DNA of 63,766 nucleotides, from assembly GCA_910586775.1 (NCBI GenBank), contig CAJUJN010000021.1, positions 1 through 63,766 on the forward strand. The letters run 5' to 3'. Below the pieces are notes generated by a model that had not been told where the DNA came from, did no database searches, and saw only the letters and a program-made list of their open reading frames with translations. This stretch comes from an uncultured Acetatifactor sp. (GTDB lineage Bacteria; Bacillota; Clostridia; Lachnospirales; Lachnospiraceae). Position 1 is the first letter of the stretch, and every line of letters begins with the position of its first letter. Position numbers and translations under genes: made by a program. This document shows positions 1 to 8,039 of the stretch, piece by piece.

Positions 1-750
1 TTGAGTTTAAGACCTCTATCAGTGTGAGGACTTTATATAGATATATAGACAATGGCATTTTCCTTAAATTAACCAATAAGGACCTGCCGATAAAGGGAAA
101 GAAGAAAAAGCACAATAAGAAAGTAAAGGTACAGAAAAGGGCATCCGCCGGGGAGAGCATAGAGAACCGACCAGAGGAAGTAAAGGGCCGGGAAATCTTT
201 GGACATTGGGAAATGGACACGGTAAAGGGAAAGCAGGGTATTACAAAGTCATGTATGCTTGTATTAACAGAGCGCAAGACCAGGGATGAAATCATCATTA
301 AGATGCCAGACCAAAAGGCGGCAAGCGTAGTGGAAGCCCTGGACCGGTTAGAAAGGAAATGGGGGGATATGTTCCCCAAAGTCTTTAGAAGTATCACCGT
401 GGACAATGGGGTGGAGTTTGCAGACTATGAGGGGTTGGAACGGTCCGTCTTGCGTGAGGGGGAAAAGCGAACATTTCTTTTCTACTGTCACCCATATAGC
501 AGTTGGGAGAGGGGCACAAACGAGAATAGTAACCGCCTTATCCGCCGCCATATACCAAAAGGGGAGGATTTCGAGGAAAAGCAGGATAAAGACATAGATT
601 TTATAGAAACCTGGATAAACAACTACCCAAGGGGGATTTTGGGTTTTAAGACTTCCGCCCAACTCTTTGAAGAGGAAATAAAGAATCTGGCCTAATTTTT
701 TTCAAAAAGTTGTTGCATAACTATTGACAAAATGCACAGTTGAATTTCTC
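1..750 (+). mobile_element. Right part of an IS30-type insertion sequence
   Basis: The transposase ends at 695 and is followed by a short non-coding tail containing a stretch around 708-742 (GTTGTTGCATAACTATTGAC, then AAAATGCACAG) that is the likely right terminal inverted repeat. The exact boundary and target duplication cannot be fixed because the left end is not in the window. Confidence 0.7.
3..695 (+). CDS. IS30-family transposase, C-terminal part (open at window edge)
   Basis: DDE transposase of an IS30-type insertion sequence. The frame is open to the left edge, so the N-terminal helix-turn-helix part lies outside the window; an internal GTG at 24 is not taken as the start. The three acidic residues sit in GHWEMDTV, ITVDNGVEF and the segment NENSNRLIRRHIPKG, the usual IS30 order and spacing. 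Length and motifs of the visible part look intact, with no internal stop. The element may be active, but its left end cannot be judged. Confidence 0.93.
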   Translation, partial: EFKTSISVRTLYRYIDNGIFLKLTNKDLPIKGKKKKHNKKVKVQKRASAGESIENRPEEVKGREIFGHWEMDTVKGKQGITKSCMLVLTERKTRDEIIIKMPDQKAASVVEALDRLERKWGDMFPKVFRSITVDNGVEFADYEGLERSVLREGEKRTFLFYCHPYSSWERGTNENSNRLIRRHIPKGEDFEEKQDKDIDFIETWINNYPRGILGFKTSAQLFEEEIKNLA

Positions 751-762
751 AGGAAAATTTTA

Positions 763-791
763 TTGCAAAGTCTCATCGTATATGCTATGAT
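763..791 (+). promoter_or_regulatory. Sigma-70-type promoter ahead of the chromate transporter genes
   Basis: TTGCAA at 763-768 and TATGAT at 786-791, separated by 17 bases. It lies just outside the IS end and would produce a leader of about 400 bases before the transporter start at 1202. Confidence 0.55.
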
Positions 792-932
792 AAAAACACT
801 TCAGAAAATCTATTTTTCATGAATGGCAGCAGGCTGACAGAAACAGCCCCATGCCATGTAGTAAAAGGGCTCCAAAGGGAGTCCGAAATCCGGGCGTTTT
901 GCCTGAAAGTATCCATTTATTAAGGAGGAAAA

Positions 933-978
933 GCAGGCAGACGCGCAAGGGACAGCGGTCTGTTTCCTGTCTGCCTGC
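933..978 (+). promoter_or_regulatory. Leader hairpin upstream of the chromate transporter genes
   Basis: GCAGGCAGAC at 933-942 is the exact reverse complement of GTCTGCCTGC at 969-978, a 10-bp stem. A smaller hairpin (GGGCTCC / GGGAGTCC) lies upstream at about 866-884. No run of T follows, so this is not a simple terminator. Function unknown. Confidence 0.4.
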
Positions 979-999
979 AAGGAAACAGGGAGGCATGTT

Positions 1000-1326
1000 A
1001 TGAAAAAGACAGACAGAAGAAAACGCAGGAAAAGACACCGGCAGTTCCGGCGGCCCAGGGACTGGCTGGAAAGAGTAGAAACATGCGTTGCTGCCATTAC
1101 AGCATTTTTCCCAGGCAGGGCGATTTTCTGGTCCGCAGCAGGAGCGGAGCAGGCATATCCGACAGGAGAACGGTACCTTTTGACAGGAGTTGGGAGAGAC
1201 AATGGAAGGCAATACGAAGAGAAAGACATTGGTCCAGTTATTCTTAAGCACCTTGTATATCAGCGCGTTTACCTTTGGAGGAGGTTTTGTCATTATCAGT
1301 TTTATGAAGCGGAAATTCGTGGATGA
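1000..1326 (+). CDS. Possible small basic leader protein, doubtful
   Basis: A 108-residue frame beginning ATGAAAAAG with a good Shine-Dalgarno (GGGAGG, 6 bases before the ATG). The first third is very rich in Arg and Lys. Its second half overlaps the chromate transporter gene in another frame by about 125 bases, and nothing in it is recognised. It may be a translated leader or chance; the ribosome binding site is the only positive argument. Confidence 0.2.
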   Translation: MKKTDRRKRRKRHRQFRRPRDWLERVETCVAAITAFFPGRAIFWSAAGAEQAYPTGERYLLTGVGRDNGRQYEEKDIGPVILKHLVYQRVYLWRRFCHYQFYEAEIRG

Positions 1327-1771
1327 ACTGCACTGGATCGGGGAGGAGGAAATGCTGGATCTGGCGGCTCTGGCGCAGTCTTCGCCGGGGGCTATTGCGG
1401 TCAATGCGGCAATTCTGGTGGGATGGCGTGTGGCGGGGGCTGCGGGTATGCTGACGGCGGTCATAGGGACCATATTGCCGCCCATGCTGATATTGACGGT
1501 GATTTCTTTTTTTTATCAGGCCTTTGCTGCGAATGCCTATGTGGCGATTCTGCTGAAGGGCATGCAGGCCGGGGTGGTAGCGGTGATTCTGGATGTGGTC
1601 TGGGGGCTTGGCGGGAAAGTGGTAAAAGAGCGCAGCCTGTTTTTATGCGTTGTGATGGTGGCAGCTTTTGTGGCAACTGCGGTATTTCAGGTGAATGTGA
1701 TTTTGATCATATTGGCAGCGGCAGTGCTTGGAGGGCTGCGGGCATTGTGGAACAGGCGGACGGCTTTGTGA
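1202..1771 (+). CDS. Chromate transporter family protein, first half (ChrA-like)
   Basis: Short-chain member of the CHR (chromate ion transporter) family, an inner-membrane protein of about 190 residues that normally works with a second half-size partner. The hallmark FTFGGGFVIISFMKRKFVD lies near residue 25 and the SSPGAIAVNAAILVGWRVAG motif near residue 60. Several hydrophobic segments follow. The ATG at 1202 is chosen because GGGAGAG lies just upstream; a TTG at 1190 is in frame but poorly spaced. The second half-gene begins 111 bases downstream on the same strand. The real substrate in gut clostridia is not established. Confidence 0.88.
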   Translation: MEGNTKRKTLVQLFLSTLYISAFTFGGGFVIISFMKRKFVDELHWIGEEEMLDLAALAQSSPGAIAVNAAILVGWRVAGAAGMLTAVIGTILPPMLILTVISFFYQAFAANAYVAILLKGMQAGVVAVILDVVWGLGGKVVKERSLFLCVVMVAAFVATAVFQVNVILIILAAAVLGGLRALWNRRTAL

Positions 1772-1882
1772 TATTTTCAGAAAAATATGATGTCACCATA
1801 TTTTAATATCTCAATTTTCCTGCTTGTGATAAGAAGACGAAATTGTACTCGATTCGGAACAGTAGAAGGGAACTATGGATAG

Positions 1883-2449
1883 ATGATTTATCTGAAATTA
1901 TTTTTAAGTTTTCTGAAAGTAGGGATGTTCAGCATTGGAGGCGGCTATGCGGCGATGCCTCTGATTCAGAGCGAGGTGGTGACCGGCTACGGATGGCTGA
2001 CCATGAGTGAATTTACGGATCTGATTACGATTGCGGAGATGACGCCGGGGCCTATAGCGGTAAATTCGGCAACTTTCGTGGGTATACGGATTGCAGGGGT
2101 TCCCGGGGCAATTGCGGCCACGTTCGGCTGTATCTTTCCTTCCTGCATCATAGTGTCGCTCCTTGCCTTTATCTACTATAAGTATAAAAATGTATCCACG
2201 CTGCAGGGCATTCTGACGAGCCTGCGGCCTGCGGTGGTTGCGCTGATTGCCGGTGCCGGGATTTCTCTGCTGCGTACGGTGGCGGTGGGAGAAGAGCCTG
2301 TGCAGCTGGCAAATGTGAACTGGGTGGGGATTTGTCTGTTTGCCGCAGCATTTTTTGTCCTGAGAAAATGGAAGTGGAATCCGATTTTGGTGATGTTTCT
2401 ATGCGGGATTGTCAATCTGGGAATCCATGTTGTTTCCGGTAACATGTAG
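1883..2449 (+). CDS. Chromate transporter family protein, second half (ChrA-like)
   Basis: Second half-size CHR family membrane protein, 188 residues. It shows MFSIGGGYAAMPLIQSEVV near residue 14 and MTPGPIAVNSATFVGIRIAG near residue 52, which mirror the motifs of the gene upstream, as expected for a heteromeric pair derived from a duplicated domain. Hydrophobic segments fill the rest. It ends with a short tail, GNM. The pair probably forms one transcription unit; no promoter stands out in the 111-base gap. Confidence 0.88.
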   Translation: MIYLKLFLSFLKVGMFSIGGGYAAMPLIQSEVVTGYGWLTMSEFTDLITIAEMTPGPIAVNSATFVGIRIAGVPGAIAATFGCIFPSCIIVSLLAFIYYKYKNVSTLQGILTSLRPAVVALIAGAGISLLRTVAVGEEPVQLANVNWVGICLFAAAFFVLRKWKWNPILVMFLCGIVNLGIHVVSGNM

Positions 2450-2787
2450 GCAAGTATCAGACTGGCTTATCCACTGTTGTGGCAGTGGCCTTAAAGCTGC
2501 CAGGCATATTCCTGGCCGGGTCAGATTGGTAAATTCTGGTGACCTTGAGTATAACGGATGAGTTGGAAGTTCTGATTTGTGTACTCAATGTCTTTTACGC
2601 TTCAAATACGGTAAATATCATATATGATTAAGAACTGCCGTCCTGGGAGGTGCATACAAGGGAAGTGCATGGTGTATGAATCTCTTTCAAGCCGACAGTT
2701 CGTTTGTTATAAACGTTATTGCGTAATTGACTTTGCCTGGAAATTATCATCCTGACAACAATCAATATGGGGTAATGAGCATATTTT
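2450..2787. other. Intergenic stretch between convergent chrA and glnN
   Basis: 338 bases with no convincing gene. A small perfect hairpin (GCCAGG, loop CATATT, CCTGGC) lies at about 2490-2508, without a T run. No clear terminator was found for either convergent gene. Confidence 0.5.
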
Positions 2788-4884
2788 TTATCTCACTCCA
2801 AACAGCAGATCGCCATATGTGGGGAAAGGCCAGTCGCTCCTGGCGGTCAGTGTCTCTGCCTCATCGCATGCAAGCCTTAATTCACTCATCCTGGGAAGCA
2901 GAGTATCGCGGACGGCGTTGGATTCGGATATAATGTCCGTTTCTTCCTGGAGGGCAGTAATCGCGCTTTCCAGTTCCGCAGTCTTCACTGCAATCCTGTC
3001 AGTGAGAGTAGACAGCTTCTTCACCAGATCTTTCTCATAGCTGCATGCCAGGTTCTCATCCACTGCCTTTTTGGCGGCGGCAGTCCGGGCAATTTTCAGC
3101 GTATAGGATTCCACTGCCGGAGCAATCAGGGTTCTTGCCATATCTACCATGGTATTGGCCTCAATCAGGACGGTTTTGCAATAATTTTCCAACATGATAT
3201 CACATCTCGACTTCAGCTCCGTCTCGGAGAATACCTTATGGGAGGTCAGCATATCCACATTTTTTTTATCCAGCAGATGAGGCATGCAGTCCGGCGTGGT
3301 GCGGTAGTTGAGCAGTCCGCGCCTTTCGGTGGCTTCCTGAATCCAGGTATCGTCATAGCCGTTGCCGTTGAAAATGATACGCTTGTGGTCCCTGATGGTC
3401 TTACGGATCATTTCATGCAGTGCAGTTTCGAAATCCGCCGCGTCCTCAAGGCGGTCCGCATAAATCTTCAGGCTCTCGGCAACCGCGCTGTTGAGCATCA
3501 TATTGGCGCAGGCGATGCTGTTGGAGGAGCCAAGCATACGGAACTCGAATTTATTGCCGGTGAAGGCGAAAGGTGAAGTACGGTTGCGGTCTGTGGTGTC
3601 GCGGTTGAACCTGGGCAGGACATTTACGCCAAGCTTCATCACGGTCTTATCCACGCCGCTGTAAGGCTGGCCGGATTCGATGGCCTCCAGAACAGCATTC
3701 AGCTCATCGCCAAGAAAAACGGAAACAACTGCAGGAGGTGCCTCGTTGGCACCCAGTCTGTGGTCATTGCCCGCAGTGGCCACAGAGAGACGCAGCAGAT
3801 CCTGGTAATCATCCACAGCCTTAATGACTGCACAAAGGAACAGCAAAAATTGCGCATTTTCATAAGGTGTCTCGCCTGGAGATAGAAGGTTGACCCCGGT
3901 ATCGGTGGTCAGAGACCAGTTGTTGTGTTTGCCGCTGCCGTTGACCCCGGCGAAAGGTTTCTCATGCAGCAGGCATACCAGGCCGTGTTTTGCAGCTACC
4001 TTCTGCATGATTTCCATGGTCAGCTGGTTGTGGTCGGTCGCCACATTGGTGGTAGTATAAATAGGGGCAAGTTCATGCTGCGCGGGAGCCACCTCGTTAT
4101 GCTCTGTCTTGGCCAGGATGCCCAGTTTCCAGAGTTCCCGGTTGAGCTCTTCCATGTAAGCGGCCACTCTGGGCTTGATGACGCCGAAGTAGTGATCATC
4201 CATTTCCTGCCCCTTGGGAGATTTTGCGCCGAACAATGTCCTTCCGGTAAAGCGCAGATCCGGGCGCTGGTCGTACATTTCCTTCGTGATCAGGAAGTAT
4301 TCCTGCTCCGGTCCCACGGAGGTGCGGACACATTTTACCGTATCATTGCCAAACAGTTTCAGAATGCGCAGTGCCTGCTTGTTCAGCGCCTGCATGGAAC
4401 GCAGAAGGGGTGTTTTCTTATCCAGTGCCTCGCCGCCATAGGAGCAGAATGCGGTGGGAATGCACAGGGTCTTTCCTTTGATGAAAGCGTAGGAAGTAGG
4501 GTCCCATGCGGTATATCCTCTGGCTTCGAAGGTGGCTCTCAGACCGCCGGAGGGGAAGGAGGAAGCGTCAGGCTCGCCCTTGATGAGCTCTTTTCCTGAA
4601 AATTCCATGATGACGCCGCCGTCGGGCGAAGGGGAGATAAAGCTGTCGTGTTTCTCCGCAGTAACGCCGGTGAGAGGCTGGAACCAGTGTGTATAATGGG
4701 TTGCGCCATGGGCTACAGCCCAGTCTTTCATGGCAGCCGCCACTGTATTGGCAACGTTGATGTCCAGACGGGCGTTCTCGTCAATGGTCTTCCGCAGAGA
4801 CTGATAAACCTCAGCGGACAGATTCGCTTTCATGACCCTGTCGTCAAATACCATACATCCAAAATAATCCGATACCTTTTCCAT
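2788..4884 (-). CDS. glnN: Glutamine synthetase type III
   Basis: Catalyses ATP-dependent formation of glutamine from glutamate and ammonia in the cytoplasm. At 698 residues it has the size of GSIII enzymes, not the ~450 of type I. Visible motifs are GPEQEYFLI near residue 190, the KEPFAGVNGSGKHNNWS segment near residue 310, GNDHRLGANEAPPAVVSVFL near residue 370 and the arginine-rich segment NRDTTDRNRTSPFAFTG near residue 430. The start is supported by AAAGGGA 8 bases before the ATG. It is divergent from a type I enzyme and an ANTAR regulator. It has its own promoter and a structured leader, so control at the leader RNA is likely. Confidence 0.97.
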   Translation of the reverse strand: MEKVSDYFGCMVFDDRVMKANLSAEVYQSLRKTIDENARLDINVANTVAAAMKDWAVAHGATHYTHWFQPLTGVTAEKHDSFISPSPDGGVIMEFSGKELIKGEPDASSFPSGGLRATFEARGYTAWDPTSYAFIKGKTLCIPTAFCSYGGEALDKKTPLLRSMQALNKQALRILKLFGNDTVKCVRTSVGPEQEYFLITKEMYDQRPDLRFTGRTLFGAKSPKGQEMDDHYFGVIKPRVAAYMEELNRELWKLGILAKTEHNEVAPAQHELAPIYTTTNVATDHNQLTMEIMQKVAAKHGLVCLLHEKPFAGVNGSGKHNNWSLTTDTGVNLLSPGETPYENAQFLLFLCAVIKAVDDYQDLLRLSVATAGNDHRLGANEAPPAVVSVFLGDELNAVLEAIESGQPYSGVDKTVMKLGVNVLPRFNRDTTDRNRTSPFAFTGNKFEFRMLGSSNSIACANMMLNSAVAESLKIYADRLEDAADFETALHEMIRKTIRDHKRIIFNGNGYDDTWIQEATERRGLLNYRTTPDCMPHLLDKKNVDMLTSHKVFSETELKSRCDIMLENYCKTVLIEANTMVDMARTLIAPAVESYTLKIARTAAAKKAVDENLACSYEKDLVKKLSTLTDRIAVKTAELESAITALQEETDIISESNAVRDTLLPRMSELRLACDEAETLTARSDWPFPTYGDLLFGVR

Positions 4885-5024
4885 AATGATCTGTCCCTTT
4901 CCGTAACCTGCGAAATTTCGGGCGCAGGCACTTTGTACATTTTTTGATAATTTTGATATTGAGGAAGTGCCTGCAAATGACAGGAACCGCCTGGCGGCTC
5001 CTTATTTTCAACAATTCCCAATAC

Positions 5025-5076
5025 AAAAGGCAAAGGCGCCTCTCATGTATCTGCATGAAAGACGCCTTTGCCTTTT
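5025..5076 (-). terminator. Terminator-like hairpin at the start of the glnN leader (possible attenuator)
   Basis: Read on the minus strand, AAAAGGCAAAGGCG (5076-5063) pairs perfectly over 14 bp with CGCCTTTGCCTTTT (5038-5025), ending in four T. Inside it a nested hairpin TCATG / CATGA closes a six-base loop, CAGATA. The stem begins within a few bases of the predicted transcription start, so nearly all glnN transcripts must pass it. The short T run makes termination plausible but not strong. Confidence 0.55.
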
Positions 5077-5085
5077 TCAATCTGC

Positions 5086-5114
5086 ATTATGCACCACTTA
5101 AAGGCATTTGTCAA
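5086..5114 (-). promoter_or_regulatory. glnN promoter
   Basis: On the minus strand, TTGACA (5114-5109), 17 bases, then CATAAT (5091-5086). A near-consensus sigma-70 promoter; transcription would start near 5079, giving a leader of about 195 bases before the glnN ATG. Confidence 0.75.
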
Positions 5115-5559
5115 CCCCTGCACATCAAATTTCTGTTTTTGTGTGGTTTGATGCGCACAAAATGAGCATAGTGCGTACATTTTTGTGTCTGCGCTCAAAG
5201 CAGCCGCTTCGACTGCGCGAGGTTGTTCATGTGAAGTGCGCACGAAAACGCCTCGCGGTGACACCGAGTGAACAGTAACCGGAAGTAAACCGGAAATAAA
5301 CTTGTGAGCATAAATAATAGACGAAGTTGTATAAACATGATACAATTATGCATGGTATGCTTACTGTCCCGTAAAAGAGCAAACTTGAATTTTACATAAT
5401 TTACATAAGTTTGTCCGCGGTATAACGACAAATTTGAGGTTTTGTGTTTGCTTTATCGCTGCATGAAATACAAAAGGCAGAATTTTTGACAGTTTTCTGG
5501 ATTTGTTCAATTGTCTTAAAATAATTTGTGCGGGTTTACGGAGAGTTCTGCAGTTGTCA

Positions 5560-5645
5560 TGGTACTTGATGAAAAGCACACTGTACCAATTGTTATGCGA
5601 CAATTCCCAAGGTAAAAGTTTGATTGTGTGCCCGTCGAAGCGGGC
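5560..5645 (+). promoter_or_regulatory. Leader hairpins before the type I glutamine synthetase (possible ANTAR target)
   Basis: Three adjacent inverted repeats: TGGTAC/GTACCA (5560-5565 with 5583-5588), AATTGT/ACAATT with a six-base loop TATGCG (5588-5605), and GCCCG/CGGGC with a six-base loop TCGAAG (5630-5645). The last directly abuts the Shine-Dalgarno AGGAGGG at 5646-5652. ANTAR proteins bind paired hexaloop hairpins, and an ANTAR gene lies just downstream. The loops do not carry the usual A at position 1 and G at position 4 together, so the assignment is tentative. Confidence 0.4.
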
Positions 5646-5658
5646 AGGAGGGTATGAT

Positions 5659-6888
5659 ATGAAATATTCAAAACAGGAAGTAATACAATATGTTCAGGAA
5701 GAGGATGTGAAGTTTATCCGACTTGCTTTCTGCGATGTTTTCGGCAGGCAGAAGAACATCTCCATTATGCCCCGGGAGCTTCCGCGGGCTTTTGAGTACG
5801 GAATCGCCATTGATGCTTCTTCCATTGCAGGATTTGGGGATGAAGTGCATTCCGATCTGTTTCTCCATCCGGAACCGGAGACGCTGACACTGCTTCCCTG
5901 GCGTCCGGAGCATGGCAGGGTGGTGCGTATGTTTTCCGCCATATCTTATCCGGATGGCAGGCCTTTTGAATGTGATACCAGAAATCTCCTGAAAGAGGCT
6001 GTGGCGGAAGCGGAGAAGGCCGGGTATGAATTTGCATTTGGTGCGGAGCAGGAATTTTATCTTTTTATACTGGATGAGAACGGAAAGGCTACCGGAGTGC
6101 CTTATGACGAAGCCGGTTACATGGACATCGCCCCCGATGACAGAGGAGAAAATATCAGAAGAGAAATCTGCCTTATCCTGGAGCAGATGGGGATACGACC
6201 GGAGAGTTCCCACCATGAGGAAGGTCCCGGCCAGAACGAGATTGACTTTCGGTATTCCGACGCGCTGACGGCGGCGGATCATGCCATGACCCTCCGGACG
6301 GTGGCGAAAACTGTTGCTCACAGGAACGGGCTTGCCGCGGATTTCGGGGCAAAGCCGTTGGAGCAACAGCCGGGTAACGGTTTTCATATCAATGTGTCCG
6401 TGAGAAAAATGGATGGTGAAGATACCGGGGATATATTAAACAGTGTAATAACAGGTATCCTGGCAAAGAGCCGGGATATGACGCTGTTTCTGAATCCGAC
6501 AGAGGCGTCTTACCGGAGGTTTGGCCGGAATAAAGCGCCGAAGTATATCTCCTGGTCCCATGAGAACCGCTCCCAGTTGATTCGGATTCCAGCTGCCGCG
6601 GGAGAGTACCGGCGCGCGGAGCTTCGCTCACCGGACCCGGAAGCCAATCCGTATCTGGCGTTTGCACTTATCATATATGCAGTTATGTATGGGCTTGAAT
6701 GCGGACACGGGAAAGAACTGCCTCCGGCAGCAGATTTTAATTTGTATAAGGCGAATGCGGCTGTGTTGGAACAGTATGGCAGGCTGCCGCTGAATTTGGA
6801 AGAAGCGCGCAGGGAAGCGCAGAACAGTGCATTTATCAGAGAGCACATTCCTTCGGCTGTATTGGATAGTTATTGCGGCAAAAACTGA
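5659..6888 (+). CDS. glnA: Glutamine synthetase type I (short form)
   Basis: Type I glutamine synthetase family, 409 residues, shorter than the usual ~440. Motifs in order are FCDVFGRQKNISI in the beta-grasp domain near residue 25, AFGAEQEFYLF near residue 127, HHEEGPGQNEID near residue 190, NGFHINVSV near residue 240, NPTEASYRRF near residue 278 and RAELRSPDPEANPYLAFA near residue 318. The start at 5659 has AGGAGGG 6 bases upstream; the longer open frame to 5503 has no such support. The ANTAR regulator follows 104 bases later on the same strand. Relatives of this subfamily include both true GlnA and gamma-glutamyl ligases; GlnA is favoured by the context. Confidence 0.88.
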   Translation: MKYSKQEVIQYVQEEDVKFIRLAFCDVFGRQKNISIMPRELPRAFEYGIAIDASSIAGFGDEVHSDLFLHPEPETLTLLPWRPEHGRVVRMFSAISYPDGRPFECDTRNLLKEAVAEAEKAGYEFAFGAEQEFYLFILDENGKATGVPYDEAGYMDIAPDDRGENIRREICLILEQMGIRPESSHHEEGPGQNEIDFRYSDALTAADHAMTLRTVAKTVAHRNGLAADFGAKPLEQQPGNGFHINVSVRKMDGEDTGDILNSVITGILAKSRDMTLFLNPTEASYRRFGRNKAPKYISWSHENRSQLIRIPAAAGEYRRAELRSPDPEANPYLAFALIIYAVMYGLECGHGKELPPAADFNLYKANAAVLEQYGRLPLNLEEARREAQNSAFIREHIPSAVLDSYCGKN

Positions 6889-6992
6889 TCCGGCGGGAGC
6901 CATAAGTGGCTGTTCCCGAACAGAAAAACAGTTTAGTGTGCATGTTTCGGAGAAAGCAGATTATCTGAGGCAGTGCAGGAATGAGGAGGAAA

Positions 6993-7577
6993 ATGAGTCT
7001 GGAACAACGAGGATACAGTGTCCTTGTCGCCTCGGCGTCAGGGGGATTTAACGATGCGTTATCGCCATTGCTTTCCGAAGCCGCCATTTCGTCAGTTCAC
7101 AGTGTCACAAATGTCTCTGCCGCCAGGAGAATGTTTGCGGAGAGAAGCTTTGATTTTGTGATGATTAATTCGCCTTTGCCGGACGAACCGGGGATTCGTT
7201 TCGCAATTGACGCGTGCGATGCAAACAGTACGGTGGTGCTGTTATTCGTTAAAGCGGAACATTATATAGGAATTTATGATAAAGTGGTGGCCCATGGAGT
7301 CTTTGTGATGGCAAAGCCGGTATCGAAGCAGACGCTGGGGCAGGCGCTGCGCTGGATGGTCAGTGCCAGAGAGCGTCTGCGGCGGGTCGAGAAGAAATCG
7401 CTGTCTATTGAAGAAAAAATGGAAGAAATCCGAATTGTTAACCGTGCAAAATGGCTGCTGATCAGTGAACTGAAGATGGATGAGCCGCATGCCCACCGAT
7501 ATATCGAAAAACAGGCCATGGACATGTGCATCACCAGGCGTCAGGTGGCGGAGGAAATTATTCGTACATATGTGTGA
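6993..7577 (+). CDS. ANTAR-domain RNA-binding antiterminator with receiver-like domain
   Basis: Two-domain regulator of 194 residues. The N-terminal ~120 residues resemble a response-regulator receiver, but the usual phosphorylated Asp position reads Asn (DFVMINSPLPDEPG), so it is probably a pseudo-receiver. A coiled segment (RLRRVEKKSLSIEEKMEE) leads into a C-terminal ANTAR domain with NRAKWLLISELKMDEPHAHR, YIEKQAMDMC and RRQVAEEIIRTYV. ANTAR domains bind hexaloop RNA hairpins and prevent termination. Start: the ATG at 6993 follows GAGGAGG closely; an in-frame ATG at 6981 is possible. It lies downstream of the type I glutamine synthetase, so control of the nitrogen genes is the likely job. 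Confidence 0.9.
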   Translation: MSLEQRGYSVLVASASGGFNDALSPLLSEAAISSVHSVTNVSAARRMFAERSFDFVMINSPLPDEPGIRFAIDACDANSTVVLLFVKAEHYIGIYDKVVAHGVFVMAKPVSKQTLGQALRWMVSARERLRRVEKKSLSIEEKMEEIRIVNRAKWLLISELKMDEPHAHRYIEKQAMDMCITRRQVAEEIIRTYV

Positions 7578-7842
7578 TTATATACGAAAAAACATCAAAA
7601 CTTCGCCGGCTGTTCAGGGTGGGAATTTGGCTGGCAGTTTTACGTTATGCGTTCTGCCCGGCAAATGTTTTCGTCTACAAGCATAAATTCATGTTGGCTG
7701 TTGGAAGCTGTGCAGTAAGGCAGACTGCCGGTTGCACAGATTTCGGCTATATATTGCAGCACATTGACTGATGATAAAAACGGTCATTTTTTCGGTTATG
7801 GAACCAACGGGATTATGCAATTATTTTTTTGAAACAGGAAAG

Positions 7843-7871
7843 TTGTAAACTTTAAGAAAATGCGTTACACT
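7843..7871 (+). promoter_or_regulatory. Probable promoter of the aldo/keto reductase
   Basis: TTGTAA at 7843-7848, 17 bases, TACACT at 7866-7871. It lies about 170 bases ahead of the start codon. Confidence 0.5.
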
Positions 7872-7935
7872 ATAACTTAGTAAAGAGATAAATACAGATT
7901 CGGGACCGGGAAACTGCATCTGCCCGTTCAGTGAC

Positions 7936-7980
7936 CATAGAATTTGAGGACGCATGCATCTGGTGGCTGCAAATTCTATG
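7936..7980 (+). promoter_or_regulatory. Inverted repeat in the aldo/keto reductase leader
   Basis: CATAGAATTTG at 7936-7946 and its exact reverse complement CAAATTCTATG at 7970-7980, an 11-bp stem with a 23-base loop, located inside the predicted leader between promoter and start codon. No T run follows. The rest of 7578-7935 shows no gene. Confidence 0.45.
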
Positions 7981-8039
7981 CCGGGAGCTGGTACAGGGCA
8001 GGGAGATGCGGGATTGGAATAAGAAAGGAAATGAGAGAT

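Noticed and set aside
4961..4980. Further half copy of the dispersed hairpin element in the glnN leader (AGGAAGTGCCTGCAAATGAC)
   Set aside because: Only the outer AGGAA-x-TG-x-C resembles the element, the AAATAACC core is absent, and the segment pairs with another part of the glnN leader instead.
4885..5085. Glutamine riboswitch in the glnN leader
   Set aside because: The short conserved glutamine-aptamer pattern was not recognised; only simple hairpins are present.
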